Positions 46,124 to 55,471 of a DNA stretch of 64,000 nucleotides are shown here, one piece after another; position 1 is the first letter of the stretch, and each line of letters begins with the position of its first letter. A model generated the notes under the pieces. It worked only from the letters and a program-made list of their open reading frames with translations. It was not told the origin of the DNA and did no database searches. Made by a program: the position numbers and the translations under genes. Source of the DNA: an uncultured Eubacteriales bacterium (GTDB lineage: Bacteria > Bacillota > Clostridia > Oscillospirales > UBA644); contig CAUHAO010000006.1 in NCBI GenBank assembly GCA_959604355.1, positions 21,541 to 85,540 on the forward strand. Reading direction: 5' to 3'.

Positions 46124-47488
46124 ATGATTTACGATCTTATTGTTATCGGCGGCGGTCCTGCCGGATATCTTGCCGCTGAAAGGGCCGGACATGCCGGTCT
46201 TTCCGTACTTGTTGCAGAAAAACGCGCGTTCGGCGGATGCTGTCTCAATGAGGGCTGTATTCCGTCAAAGGCGCTGCTTTACTCCGCTAAGATATATGAT
46301 TACACTAAACATGGCGAACCTTACGGCGTTACGGTTACGGGTTCGTCAATAGACCATAGGGCGGTCGTGGCCAGAAAAGATAAAGTCGTTTCCACACTCG
46401 TTTCGGGCATAAAGGGTGCGCTCAAAGCAAACAAGGTCGTCTCTGTCGAGGGCGAAGCGATAATAGAAGGGAAATGCCCGGAAGGCTTTAACGTTAAAGT
46501 CGGAGACACCGTATATACGGCCAAAAACCTCCTTATCGCAACAGGTTCAATGCCTGTCATTCCTCCGATTCCCGGAGTAAAAGAAGGTCTTGCGGCGGGA
46601 TTCGTCCTGACAAACAGGGAAATTCTCAGTCTTGACGCCATACCCAAAAATCTCGTTGTTATCGGCGGAGGCGTAATCGGGCTGGAAATGGCATCATATT
46701 ACAACTCTGTCGGCAGCAAGGTGACTGTCGTCGAGATGATGAGTAAAATCGCGGGCCCCACGGATCGCGAAATCTCCACGATACTTCAGAAAAATTATGA
46801 GAAGAAAGGCATTGACTTCCGTCTGGGCTGTAAGGTCGTAAAGGTTACGGATAATTCCGTCGTTTACGAGAAAGACGGTAAACAGGAAGAGGTCAAAGCC
46901 GATAAAGTTCTTCTTTCCATCGGCAGACGCGCTGTCACACAGGGTTATGGGCTTGAATCCCTCGGTGTTGAACTTGAACGCGGCGCGATAAAGACCGACA
47001 GATATATGAAGACAAATATCGCAAACGTCTACGCGGCGGGAGATGTCAACGGTAAGAGCATGCTTGCTCACACAGCTTACAGAGAGGCCGAAGTCGCGGT
47101 CAATAATATCCTCGGAAAGAAAGACATCATGCGCTATAACGCTATTCCCGCGGTGATATATACCAATCCCGAAGTCGCCAGCGTCGGCGAGACCGAAGAG
47201 ACTGCGAAGGAAAAGGGGATTGATTACGAAGTCGTTAATATAACGATGAAATACGCGGGCAGATATGTCGCGGAAAACGAGGGTGGTAACGGTATCTGCA
47301 AGATATTGCTCAACAAAAAATACCGCAACGTCATCGGTGTACACATGATATCAAATTACGCCTCTGAAATAATTTACGGCGCGGTAATGATGGTTGAGAC
47401 AGAAATGGTCATTGACGATATCAAACAGTTTGTTTTCCCGCATCCCACGGTATCCGAAATTCTCCGAGAGGGAATATTTCAATTCTGA
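46124..47488 (+). CDS. lpdA: Dihydrolipoyl dehydrogenase (E3)
   Basis: Reoxidises the dihydrolipoyl group of E2 and makes NADH. The 454-residue flavoprotein shows the FAD motif VIGGGPAGYLAAERA near residues 6-20, the redox-active disulphide GGCCLNEGCIPSK near 37-49, the NAD motif VIGGGVIGLEMASYY near 175, YAAGDVNGKSMLAH near 305 and the C-terminal HPTVSEIL with the catalytic His-Glu pair. It has no fused lipoyl domain. Eleven bases after E2. Confidence 0.95.
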   Translation: MIYDLIVIGGGPAGYLAAERAGHAGLSVLVAEKRAFGGCCLNEGCIPSKALLYSAKIYDYTKHGEPYGVTVTGSSIDHRAVVARKDKVVSTLVSGIKGALKANKVVSVEGEAIIEGKCPEGFNVKVGDTVYTAKNLLIATGSMPVIPPIPGVKEGLAAGFVLTNREILSLDAIPKNLVVIGGGVIGLEMASYYNSVGSKVTVVEMMSKIAGPTDREISTILQKNYEKKGIDFRLGCKVVKVTDNSVVYEKDGKQEEVKADKVLLSIGRRAVTQGYGLESLGVELERGAIKTDRYMKTNIANVYAAGDVNGKSMLAHTAYREAEVAVNNILGKKDIMRYNAIPAVIYTNPEVASVGETEETAKEKGIDYEVVNITMKYAGRYVAENEGGNGICKILLNKKYRNVIGVHMISNYASEIIYGAVMMVETEMVIDDIKQFVFPHPTVSEILREGIFQF

Positions 47489-47520
47489 AACTGATTTTTG
47501 AATATAAGGAGTGAACCGCA

Positions 47521-49986
47521 ATGCCTAAAAGCCAGTTTATTGACCCTGCTGAAATAAGAAAGGCAGGGAAACTGCATTTTGAGGATATAGACCTCAACCA
47601 GTATTCCAAATCTATTGAGGATGAGCAGCAGAATTATTCCAAAGAAGATTTTATGCGCATCTATCACGACATGGCAGTCATCCGTGAATTCGAAACAATG
47701 CTCTATCTCATCAAAACCAAGAGCGAATACAACGGCATCGTATACAACAATCCCGGTCCTGCGCATCTCTCCATGGGGCAGGAAGCGTCCGCTGTCGGCC
47801 AGGCGTATCTGCTCGGCAAGGATGACTATATATTCGGCTCCCACAGAAGCCATGGCGAAATAATCGCAAAAGGTCTTTCCGCTATAAATAAACTTTCCGA
47901 CGAGGAACTGTATGACGCAATGAAAAACTTCATGGGCGGCAGAATTCTTTCCATCGTTGAGAAGGGACAGAAATCCACGAAGGAACTCGCTATCGACTTC
48001 CTTCTTTACGGCGCGCTTGCGGAAATATTTGCAAGAGAAACGGGCTTCCATAAAGGCCTCGGCGGCTCGATGCATACATTCTTCCTTCCGTTCGGCATTT
48101 ACCCCAACAACGCAATTGTCGGCGGCTCCGCGACTATCGCGGCCGGTGCGGCTCTTTATAAGAAAGTAAACGGAAAACCCGGTATCGTCGTTTCCAACAT
48201 CGGCGACGGCGCAATGGGCAGAGGCCCCGTCTGGGAAGCAATGAACTTTGCGGCTATGGACCAGTATACTCAACTGTGGGACGAAGCGCATAAGGGCGGT
48301 TTGCCGATAATCTTCAACTTCTTCAACAATTCTTACGGTATGGGCGGGCAGACCTACGGCGAAACGATGGCTTACGGCATCCTCGCAAGGGTCGGTGCCG
48401 GTGTCAGCCCGACACAGCTTTACTCCGAACGTGTTGACGGTTACAATCCGCTCGCAGTTATCGACGCTATGCGCCGCAAGATCCAGCTCATCAAAGAAAA
48501 TAAAGGCCCCGTTCTTCTCGATACCGTCACTTACCGTATCGCGGGTCACTCTCCGTCTGACTCCAGTTCTTACAGAACTCCCGAAGAAATTAAGGCCTGG
48601 GAGGCAGAAGACGTACTCAAAAAATACAGCGAAAAACTCATTCTCGCCGGCGTTGCGAAATCCGAAGAGTTCGAACAGATCAATGAGGAAGTCAAAGCTC
48701 TCATTACGAAGATATGTAAACTCGCGGTAGATGAGACCGTTTCCCCGAGAATGGATCTGTTCAAAAACCCCGACGAGATAGAAAAGATCATGTTCTCCAA
48801 TCAGAAGATCGAGAAAATGGACGACCGTCCCGTCGATTTGCTCAAACCCATTGAAGAGAGCCCGAGAGTTCAGGCTATCGCGAAGAAAGAACGTTTCGGC
48901 ATAGACAAAGACGGAAACCTCGTTTCCAAGAATAAAGTCTTCCAGCTGCGTGACGGCCTGTTTGAAGCGATCATGCACCGTTTTGCCATCGATCCGACTA
49001 TCATCACCTACGGCGAAGATGTCAGAGATTGGGGCGGCGCTTATGCTGTGTACAGAGGAATGACAGAAGTTCTTCCTTATCACAGGCTTTTCAACGCACC
49101 TATTTCCGAATCTGCGATCGTCGGCTCAGCCGTTGGTTACGCAATGGCAGGGGGACGTGCGATAGTGGAGCTTATGTACTGCGACTTTATCGGATGCGCG
49201 GGTGACGAAATATTCAACCAGCTCTCCAAGTGGCAGGCAATGAGCGCCGGCTTGCTTAAGATGCCGATAGTTGTGCGCGTTTCCGTAGGCTCCAAGTACG
49301 GCGCACAGCATTCTCAGGACTGGACCGCACTTTGCGCGCACATTCCCGGTCTGAAAGCCGTATTCCCGGTAACTCCTTACGATGCCAAAGGCCTCATGAA
49401 CTCCGCACTCGCAGGCACTGACCCCGTTATATTCTTTGAAAGTCAGAGAGTATACGATGTCGGCGAGCAGTTCCATGAAGGCGGCGTTCCCGAAGAATAT
49501 TACGAGATCCCGATCGGTGAGCCCGATATCAAGAGAAAGGGCAGTGACATTACGATCCTCACTATCGGCTCTACTCTCTATACCGCACTCAAAGCGGCTA
49601 AGGAACTTGAAGAGAAATACAATATTTCAGCGGAAGTCATCGACGCGCGCTCGATAGTACCTTTTAACTATGAAAAGGTCATAGAGAGCGTACAGAAGAC
49701 AGGTAAGATTCTTCTTGCTTCCGACGCTGTCGACAGAGGTTCCGCACTCAAGACAATGGCTGCGAATATCTCCGAGCTTGCGTTTGATTACCTCGACGCT
49801 CCTCCGGTGGTCATCGGTTCGAGAAACTGGATCACTCCCGCTTTTGAGCTCGAACAGCACTTCTTCCCGCAGGTCGACTGGATCATTGATGCTATTCATG
49901 AAAGAATCATGCCTATTCCGGGTTATGTTCCGAAGAGAAACTTCACCGACGGCGAACGCATCAGACGTGAAAAACTCGGTCTGTAA
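47521..49986 (+). CDS. Fused E1 alpha-beta component of a 2-oxoacid/acyloin dehydrogenase complex
   Basis: An 821-residue thiamine-diphosphate enzyme in which E1 alpha and E1 beta form one chain. The alpha half (about residues 30-430) contains GPAHLSMGQEASAVG near 80, HRSHGEIIAKG near 115, and the TPP motif GDGAMGRGPVWEA near 229 through FNFFNNSYG about 35 residues later. The beta half (about 480-800) has ITYGEDVRDWGG near 494 with the catalytic Glu, NAPISESAIVGSAVGYAMAG near 527 and the potassium-site region VRVSVGSKYGAQHSQDW. It would decarboxylate a 2-oxoacid or cleave an acyloin and pass the acyl group to E2. Sequence cannot choose between them. AAGGAG precedes the ATG, and a terminator closes the operon. 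Confidence 0.9.
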   Translation: MPKSQFIDPAEIRKAGKLHFEDIDLNQYSKSIEDEQQNYSKEDFMRIYHDMAVIREFETMLYLIKTKSEYNGIVYNNPGPAHLSMGQEASAVGQAYLLGKDDYIFGSHRSHGEIIAKGLSAINKLSDEELYDAMKNFMGGRILSIVEKGQKSTKELAIDFLLYGALAEIFARETGFHKGLGGSMHTFFLPFGIYPNNAIVGGSATIAAGAALYKKVNGKPGIVVSNIGDGAMGRGPVWEAMNFAAMDQYTQLWDEAHKGGLPIIFNFFNNSYGMGGQTYGETMAYGILARVGAGVSPTQLYSERVDGYNPLAVIDAMRRKIQLIKENKGPVLLDTVTYRIAGHSPSDSSSYRTPEEIKAWEAEDVLKKYSEKLILAGVAKSEEFEQINEEVKALITKICKLAVDETVSPRMDLFKNPDEIEKIMFSNQKIEKMDDRPVDLLKPIEESPRVQAIAKKERFGIDKDGNLVSKNKVFQLRDGLFEAIMHRFAIDPTIITYGEDVRDWGGAYAVYRGMTEVLPYHRLFNAPISESAIVGSAVGYAMAGGRAIVELMYCDFIGCAGDEIFNQLSKWQAMSAGLLKMPIVVRVSVGSKYGAQHSQDWTALCAHIPGLKAVFPVTPYDAKGLMNSALAGTDPVIFFESQRVYDVGEQFHEGGVPEEYYEIPIGEPDIKRKGSDITILTIGSTLYTALKAAKELEEKYNISAEVIDARSIVPFNYEKVIESVQKTGKILLASDAVDRGSALKTMAANISELAFDYLDAPPVVIGSRNWITPAFELEQHFFPQVDWIIDAIHERIMPIPGYVPKRNFTDGERIRREKLGL

Positions 49987-49990
49987 TTCT

Positions 49991-50029
49991 AAAAAACTAT
50001 GGCTGTCCTCATGGACAGCCATAGTTTTT
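49991..50029 (+). terminator. Terminator of the dehydrogenase-complex operon
   Basis: Perfect 17-bp stem AAAAACTATGGCTGTCC with its complement around a TCAT loop, ending in TTTTT. Confidence 0.93.
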
Positions 50030-50059
50030 GAACTTTTATCGAAAAAATGAGACTCAGAC

Positions 50060-50088
50060 TTGCAATAGCATAATTAATATGGTATAAT
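50060..50088 (+). promoter_or_regulatory. Promoter of rpsB-tsf
   Basis: TTGCAA (50060-50065), 17-bp spacer, TATAAT (50083-50088). Confidence 0.85.
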
Positions 50089-50094
50089 ACTCCA

Positions 50095-50241
50095 GTCGGG
50101 CAACCGACGAAAAAATATTTATTTTTAACAGGTTTTTCGTGTAAAAATCTAAATTACACACATATGGTGCGTCCGCCCGGTGCGCGAAAGCGTTGGCGGA
50201 GAAAACGCCCGTATGGAGGAAAAACTGAAGGAGGAACACCA
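50095..50241 (+). promoter_or_regulatory. Structured rpsB leader (possible S2 autoregulatory RNA)
   Basis: About 145 nt lie between the promoter and the start codon. A small hairpin GTCGGGCAACCGAC (50096-50109) opens the leader. The 3' part (50165-50215) is GC-rich and can fold, with CGTCCGCC facing GGCGGA and GGTGCGCGAAAGCGTT forming an inner hairpin. S2 controls its own operon through the leader in several bacteria; here that is an inference from length and folding only. Confidence 0.45.
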
Positions 50242-50985
50242 ATGGCAGTAGTATCCATGAAACAGTTGCTTGAAGCAGGTGTCCATTTCGGACATCACAC
50301 CAGAAGATGGAACCCGAAAATGGCTGAGTACATCTTCACCGAAAGAAACGGTATTTACATCATCGACCTGCAGAAGACCGTAAAGAAGCTCGACGAAGCG
50401 TACAGCTTTGTTCGTGACACTGCGGCAGCAGGCGGCGATATCCTCTTTGTAGGCACAAAGAAACAGGCTCAGGATTCCATCAAAGAAGAAGCTGAGCGCG
50501 TTGGTATGTATTATGTCAATGCAAGATGGCTCGGCGGCATGATGACAAACTTCGCAACCATCAAGACCAGAATAGACAGACTGGCTCAGCTGCGCAAGAT
50601 GGAAGAAGACGGTACCTTCGAACTTCTCCCCAAGAAAGAAGTCGTTAAACTCAACCTTGAAATCGAACGTCTCGAGAAATATCTCGGCGGTATAAAGAAC
50701 ATGAAGAAGCTTCCTGCTGCTATCTTCATCGTTGACCCCCGTAAGGAGCGCAACGCCGTTGCAGAAGCTCGCAAACTCAATATCCCGATAGTTGCTATCG
50801 TTGATACCAACTGCGATCCCGACGAGATCGACTATGTCATTCCCGGTAACGACGACGCTATCCGCGCTGTCAAACTTATTGCAGGCACAATGGCAAACGC
50901 AGTCCTCGAAGGCCGTCAGGGCGAACAGCTCACGGATGGCAGCGACGACATGAACGCTGTTGCTGAGTCCGATATTGTTGAATAA
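50242..50985 (+). CDS. rpsB: 30S ribosomal protein S2
   Basis: A 247-residue small-subunit protein with the conserved [22 protein letters not shown] start, GTKKQAQ near residue 72, [13 protein letters not shown] near 95 and [20 protein letters not shown] near 190. ATG 50242 is five to eight bases after GAAGGAGG; the longer frame from 50164 runs through the leader RNA. Followed by tsf after 19 bp, the usual order. Confidence 0.98.
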   Translation: MAVVSMKQLLEAGVHFGHHTRRWNPKMAEYIFTERNGIYIIDLQKTVKKLDEAYSFVRDTAAAGGDILFVGTKKQAQDSIKEEAERVGMYYVNARWLGGMMTNFATIKTRIDRLAQLRKMEEDGTFELLPKKEVVKLNLEIERLEKYLGGIKNMKKLPAAIFIVDPRKERNAVAEARKLNIPIVAIVDTNCDPDEIDYVIPGNDDAIRAVKLIAGTMANAVLEGRQGEQLTDGSDDMNAVAESDIVE

Positions 50986-51004
50986 TTGAAGGGAGATAAT
51001 TGAA

Positions 51005-51910
51005 ATGGCTAATATATCCGCTAAAGAAGTACAGGCACTCAGAGAAAAAACCGGCGTCGGTATGATGAAATGCAAGGAAGCTCTTGTTGCTTGTGACGGT
51101 GATATGGACAAGGCTGTCGACTATCTCCGTGAAAAGGGACTTGCTACCGCAGTTAAAAAGGCTTCCAGAATAGCTGCAGAAGGCGTTATCGCGCAGTATA
51201 ACAAAGACGGTGTTGCCGTTCTTGTTGAAGTTAATGCCGAAACCGACTTCGTTGCTAAAAATGAGAAGTTCCAGGATTTCGCGAACACTATCGCAGCACT
51301 CGTTGCAGAAAAGAATCCCGCAGACCTCGATGCTCTTCTCGCTCTCAACTATCCGGGCTCCGAGGGCACCGTTGAAGATATGCGTAAAGAGAAAGTTTTC
51401 GTTATCGGCGAAAATATAAACATCAGGCGTTTCGTTCGTATGGATGGCAATGTGTATACCTATAATCACGGCAACGGCAAGATTGGTGTTATCGCAAAGT
51501 TCGAAATTCCCGCTGATAAAGCTGCTGAATTCGCACCCACCGCTAAAGGTGTATGCATGCAGATAGCTGCTCTTACCCCCAACTACCTTGCAAAAGAAGA
51601 TGTTCCCGCAGATGTTATCGAGAAAGAAAAAGAGATCATGATGGCTCAGTTCAAGAATGATCCCAAGACTGCGAATAAACCCGATGCGATCCTTGAGAAG
51701 ATGATCGTCGGTAAGATCGGCAAGTTTTATACTGAAAACTGCCTGCTTGAACAGCCCTACTTCATTGATGACAGCATGACTGTCGGCAAGTTTATTTCTT
51801 CTTCCTGCGCGGATGCAAAACTCGTCTCTTATGTTCGTTATGAGAAGGGTGAAGGTCTCCAGAAGAGAGAAGACAACTTTGCTGAAGAAGTTGCAAACAT
51901 GGCAAAATAA
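51005..51910 (+). CDS. tsf: Elongation factor Ts
   Basis: Exchanges GDP for GTP on EF-Tu. The 301-residue protein shows the N-terminal UBA-like VQALREKTGVGMMKCKEAL, the VNAETDFVAKNEKFQ segment near residues 74-88 that contacts EF-Tu, and the second dimerisation region (PAYLxxE-like NYLAKEDVPADVIEKEKEI near 198). Complete and typical in length. AAGGGAG precedes the ATG. Confidence 0.98.
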   Translation: MANISAKEVQALREKTGVGMMKCKEALVACDGDMDKAVDYLREKGLATAVKKASRIAAEGVIAQYNKDGVAVLVEVNAETDFVAKNEKFQDFANTIAALVAEKNPADLDALLALNYPGSEGTVEDMRKEKVFVIGENINIRRFVRMDGNVYTYNHGNGKIGVIAKFEIPADKAAEFAPTAKGVCMQIAALTPNYLAKEDVPADVIEKEKEIMMAQFKNDPKTANKPDAILEKMIVGKIGKFYTENCLLEQPYFIDDSMTVGKFISSSCADAKLVSYVRYEKGEGLQKREDNFAEEVANMAK

Positions 51911-51927
51911 GCGTTTACGCGCAATTT

Positions 51928-51953
51928 AAGGGCTTCGTAAGAAGCCCTTTTTA
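51928..51953 (+). terminator. Terminator of rpsB-tsf
   Basis: Perfect AAGGGCTTC / GAAGCCCTT stem with a GTAA loop followed by TTT. Confidence 0.85.
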
Positions 51954-51970
51954 TACGCAAAATATAAAAA

Positions 51971-51997
51971 ACCGACCGAAAATTTTTCGGTCGGTAT
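51971..51997 (-). terminator. Terminator of the 52004 gene, also usable from the plus strand
   Basis: ACCGACCGAAAA / TTTTCGGTCGGT stem, just after the stop codon of the minus-strand gene. A-rich sequence at 51961-51970 gives a T-run on the minus strand. Confidence 0.75.
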
Positions 51998-52003
51998 TGT
52001 TCA

Positions 52004-52894
52004 TTATTTAACTGCTTCGGTGGGTGTTTTTTCAGCGGCAGCCTCATTGTTGGGTGTTTTTTCGGCGGAAACCTCAGCGGCGGGCTGTTTTTCAAGCTTT
52101 TTCGGGTTGGCGAGCATTTCTCTGAAATAGCGGAATGCCTTTGCAAAATATGCTCCGGAGCAGATACGTTCATCCATCGTAACTCCTATCGGTATGCACC
52201 TGATGAACTGAATATCGTTTCCAATGCGTTTCGGGACTTCGCGCAGATTACCCATTGCAAGGAAAACGCTCGTCGTACCGAAGTCGTAGCAATGGTGATA
52301 GATGTGATTTGTTCTTATACTTGCAAGGTTTGTAATGCACATTGAATTGTGAAATGGGCTTGCGTCAATTATTGATTTCGGCAGCAGTCCGTGTTTATCC
52401 ATAAACTTAAACAGCTTTACTCCGACATTGCAGAGACCGGGGATAGAAAGCAGAGTTGTGATGAGCTTGTCGGTAGAGTTGTTGTCGCCTTCTTTGCGGT
52501 TGTTTTCAATAAAATCATCGATTTTTTTCTGAACGGTGAATACGTCGTCCTCATAATCGAAGAACATTTTTGCCATAGTGCCATTGTCCAGATCCCCGGC
52601 TTTGATAACGACCATCGCAACGGCAAATTCATTGCGGTCATATATCTTTTTGTTTACGACAAATCGGTTGAGCATGGGGTATTTTTGTACGGTTTTAATA
52701 TATGCCGTGATAACAAGTCCCATGTGACTTATCGGATGCCCGCTTTTTCGGGACTGTGTGATGTATTTATCCATAGGTTCGACGGGAATGTCGACAGTCG
52801 TCATATTCATTGCGTCGTATCTTTTTTCCATTATGTACGGAACAACATTATACATCGGTTCGTCAAAGGAAACGCGTTTTCCGTCTTTTCTCAT
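52004..52894 (-). CDS. Stand-alone E2/CAT-like acyltransferase with altered active site
   Basis: A 296-residue protein with the fold of the catalytic domain of 2-oxoacid dehydrogenase E2 or chloramphenicol acetyltransferase, but without lipoyl or subunit-binding domains. The HxxxDG active-site motif appears as MDERICSG near residues 247-254: the catalytic His position is Glu and DG is SG. The preceding IRCIPIGVT and following AYFAKAFRYFREML fit the usual strand and helix. A low-complexity C-terminus with repeated AEKTP units follows. Acyl transfer by the classical mechanism is therefore doubtful; a binding or scaffold role is possible. GGAGG precedes the ATG. Confidence 0.78.
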   Translation of the reverse strand: MRKDGKRVSFDEPMYNVVPYIMEKRYDAMNMTTVDIPVEPMDKYITQSRKSGHPISHMGLVITAYIKTVQKYPMLNRFVVNKKIYDRNEFAVAMVVIKAGDLDNGTMAKMFFDYEDDVFTVQKKIDDFIENNRKEGDNNSTDKLITTLLSIPGLCNVGVKLFKFMDKHGLLPKSIIDASPFHNSMCITNLASIRTNHIYHHCYDFGTTSVFLAMGNLREVPKRIGNDIQFIRCIPIGVTMDERICSGAYFAKAFRYFREMLANPKKLEKQPAAEVSAEKTPNNEAAAEKTPTEAVK

Positions 52895-53004
52895 TTACTA
52901 TTTCCTCCGGAAACTTATTTCAGGATATATTTATTATAGCATAGTTATGTGCATAAATCAAGTAAATTGACAGAAATGTTTCAAAAATTATTTACCATTT
53001 AATT

Positions 53005-53032
53005 AAAAAGGACGCTACTGCGTCCTTTTTTG
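53005..53032 (-). terminator. Terminator of glnN
   Basis: AAAAAGGACGC / GCGTCCTTTTT stem with a TACT loop, immediately downstream of the glnN stop on the minus strand. Confidence 0.85.
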
Positions 53033-55132
53033 TCATATTATACTATATAGAATATCTCCGTATGTCGGATAAGGCCAGTATTTTTCGCCTACGATGGCTT
53101 CGGCTTCATCCGCATAAAGACGCAGTTGCTGCATGAGAATGAATATCGTGTTGCGGTAAAACATGGCTGTTTCCGTTGCAGAAGGAAAGTTATCCGTCTC
53201 CGTCAGTCTGGACTCCAGTTCCTCGCTCGTCTCGTAAATCAACTTCAGTATCCTTGTCAGTCTTTCGGTAACGGTTTGTTCTACGGAACAGGAAATATTG
53301 GGGAAGGCGCTACGCTTTTTCATCGCGGTATTCACGAGTACGTCCATATATTCAACAATTGCGGGTATTATTTCTTTCCTTGCCATTTCCTGCATCACTA
53401 TGGCTTCAATATGGAGCGTTTTACAATAATTATTGAGCTGTATTTCGCATCTTGAGACCATTTCGGCTTCAGTGAATATTGCATGTCTCGTGAAAAGGTC
53501 AATGTTTTTACGGTCTGTAAAATGAGGAAGTGCTTCCGCTGTTGAACGAAGATTCAGAAGCCCCCGATTCTCCGCTTCAACAAGCCATTCAGGGCTGTAA
53601 TTGTTGCCGTTGAAAATGATGCGTTTGTGGTCCTTGATCGTTTTTCTTATAAGAGAATTGAGTTTCGTGGAGAAATTGTCGGCCTTTTCGAGAGTGTCTG
53701 CAAATTCACGCAATTCTTCCGCAACAATTGTATTGAGCGTCATATTCGTATCTGCGATAGACGCGGATGATCCGAGCATTCTGAACTCGAACTTGTTGCC
53801 CGTAAACGCGAACGGAGATGTTCTGTTTCGGTCGGTCGTGTCTTTCGGAAAATGGGGGAGAACATGTACGCCTATTTCAATTTCTTTCTTTTCCTTGCTG
53901 TCGTAATTCTTTTTGTTTTCTATGGATTCAAGGATTTCTGTCAGCTCGTCACCCAGGAACATTGACATTATCGCAGGAGGAGCCTCGCTCGCTCCGAGGC
54001 GATGGTCGTTGCCTGCTGAAGCCGCGGAGATTCGGAGCAGATCCTGATATTCATCTACGGCTTTTATGACAGCAGTCAGAAAGAGCAGAAATTGAGCATT
54101 TTCGTGAGGAAGCTTTCCCGGTTCCAGAAGATTTACGCCGGTGTTCGTGGACATGGACCAGTTATTGTGTTTGCCGCTGCCATTAACTCCGGAGAGCGGC
54201 TTTTCATGCAGTAAACAGACCATCCCGTGACGAGCTGCAACCCGTTTCATACATTCCATGACGAGTTGGTTGTGGTCGGTAGCAATATTTGCAGTGGTGA
54301 AGACTGTCGCAAGTTCATGCTGGGCGGGGGCGGTCTCGTTATGCTCTGTTTTCGCGGTTATTCCGAGTTTCCACAGTTCTTCATTCAGTTCCTTCATGAA
54401 CGCTTTTACGCGCGGTTTTATCGAGCCGAAATAGTGGTCATCGAGCTCTTGTCCTTTCGGGGAACGTGCACCGTAAAGAGTTCTGCCGGTAAGTATAAGA
54501 TCTCGGCGCTTCCTGTAAACGCTTTCGTCGATGAGAAAATATTCCTGCTCAGCGCCTACGGTTGCCGTGACCCTCTTAACGTCTGTGTTTCCGAAAAGAC
54601 GGAGGATCCTGAGAGCCTGAGTATTCAGGGCTTCCATTGACCTCAGAAGGGGTGTTTTTTTATCGAGGGCTTCGCCGCCGTATGAACAAAATGCCGTTGG
54701 TATACAAAGCGTGTCATCTTTTATGAACGCGTAAGAGGTCGGATCCCATGCTGTATATCCACGTGCTTCAAAGGTTGCGCGGAGTCCTCCGGAAGGAAAT
54801 GATGATGCGTCGGGTTCGCCCTTAATGAGCTCTTTGCCGGAAAACTCCATTATGACAGAATTATCGCTGGGGGATATGAAGCTGTCATGCTTTTCTGCGG
54901 TGATGCCCGTCATAGGCTGGAACCAATGCGTGTAGTGCGTCGCACCTTTTTCTATTGCCCAGTCCTTCATTGCGTTTGCAACGACGTTTGCGACGCTTAT
55001 ATCAAGCGTTTTATCGTCCTCTATCGTCTTTTTCAGAGATTTATATGTGTCTTTCGGCAACTTTTCACGCATTACGGCATCGTTGAATACCATGCTGCCG
55101 AAAATATTTGAAATCGAGAAACTGTCAGTCAT
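53033..55132 (-). CDS. glnN: Glutamine synthetase type III
   Basis: Makes glutamine from glutamate, ammonia and ATP. At 699 residues it is the large GSIII form found in Bacteroides, clostridia and cyanobacteria. Visible are the N-terminal [16 protein letters not shown] (GSIII-specific), [19 protein letters not shown] near residue 118, [16 protein letters not shown] near 275 (metal ligands), [19 protein letters not shown] near 318 (ATP/glutamate site) and [18 protein letters not shown] near 372. ATG 55132 is five bases after GGAGG; the longer frame to 55264 covers the promoter. Confidence 0.96.
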   Translation of the reverse strand: MTDSFSISNIFGSMVFNDAVMREKLPKDTYKSLKKTIEDDKTLDISVANVVANAMKDWAIEKGATHYTHWFQPMTGITAEKHDSFISPSDNSVIMEFSGKELIKGEPDASSFPSGGLRATFEARGYTAWDPTSYAFIKDDTLCIPTAFCSYGGEALDKKTPLLRSMEALNTQALRILRLFGNTDVKRVTATVGAEQEYFLIDESVYRKRRDLILTGRTLYGARSPKGQELDDHYFGSIKPRVKAFMKELNEELWKLGITAKTEHNETAPAQHELATVFTTANIATDHNQLVMECMKRVAARHGMVCLLHEKPLSGVNGSGKHNNWSMSTNTGVNLLEPGKLPHENAQFLLFLTAVIKAVDEYQDLLRISAASAGNDHRLGASEAPPAIMSMFLGDELTEILESIENKKNYDSKEKKEIEIGVHVLPHFPKDTTDRNRTSPFAFTGNKFEFRMLGSSASIADTNMTLNTIVAEELREFADTLEKADNFSTKLNSLIRKTIKDHKRIIFNGNNYSPEWLVEAENRGLLNLRSTAEALPHFTDRKNIDLFTRHAIFTEAEMVSRCEIQLNNYCKTLHIEAIVMQEMARKEIIPAIVEYMDVLVNTAMKKRSAFPNISCSVEQTVTERLTRILKLIYETSEELESRLTETDNFPSATETAMFYRNTIFILMQQLRLYADEAEAIVGEKYWPYPTYGDILYSII

Positions 55133-55204
55133 AATTTCCTCCGAAAAACAGAAAAACTGCGGTTGAATTTCAGAAATTCTTTTCCGCAGCAGCGATTTTG
55201 ATAT

Positions 55205-55233
55205 ATTATACCGTGTTTTAACAAATATGTCAA
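55205..55233 (-). promoter_or_regulatory. Promoter of glnN
   Basis: Minus strand TTGACA (55233-55228), 17-bp spacer, TATAAT (55210-55205): perfect consensus. Confidence 0.9.
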
Positions 55234-55411
55234 TAGGTTTTTTCAAAACAAACAAACATTTCACATTTATTTTTCATTTTACTGCATTTTAAAGTGCTTA
55301 ATTAGTCTTTGGATATAATATTCAGCGAAATAGATATGATAATATTACAAAAATACGTCTAATATGTGTTTGAAATAGGTGCAGTGATATTGGAAAGAAA
55401 TTCAAACACAC

Positions 55412-55440
55412 TTGACAAGGTTAGGATAAAAGTGTATACT
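55412..55440 (+). promoter_or_regulatory. Promoter of tatD
   Basis: TTGACA (55412-55417), 17-bp spacer, TATACT (55435-55440). Confidence 0.85.
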
Positions 55441-55471
55441 GTCATCATTAAAGTTTTAAGAGGTAAATTTG

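Larger units (their letters stand above)
55133..55471. other. Divergent intergenic region glnN/tatD
   Basis: About 340 bp without a gene. It holds the two divergent promoters and a very AT-rich middle (55240-55400). No obvious operator palindrome or RNA gene is seen. Confidence 0.6.

Noticed and set aside
47479..49083. 534-residue open frame antisense to the E1 gene
   Set aside because: A shadow of a strongly biased coding gene; composition is unlike a folded protein and the E1 frame is certain.
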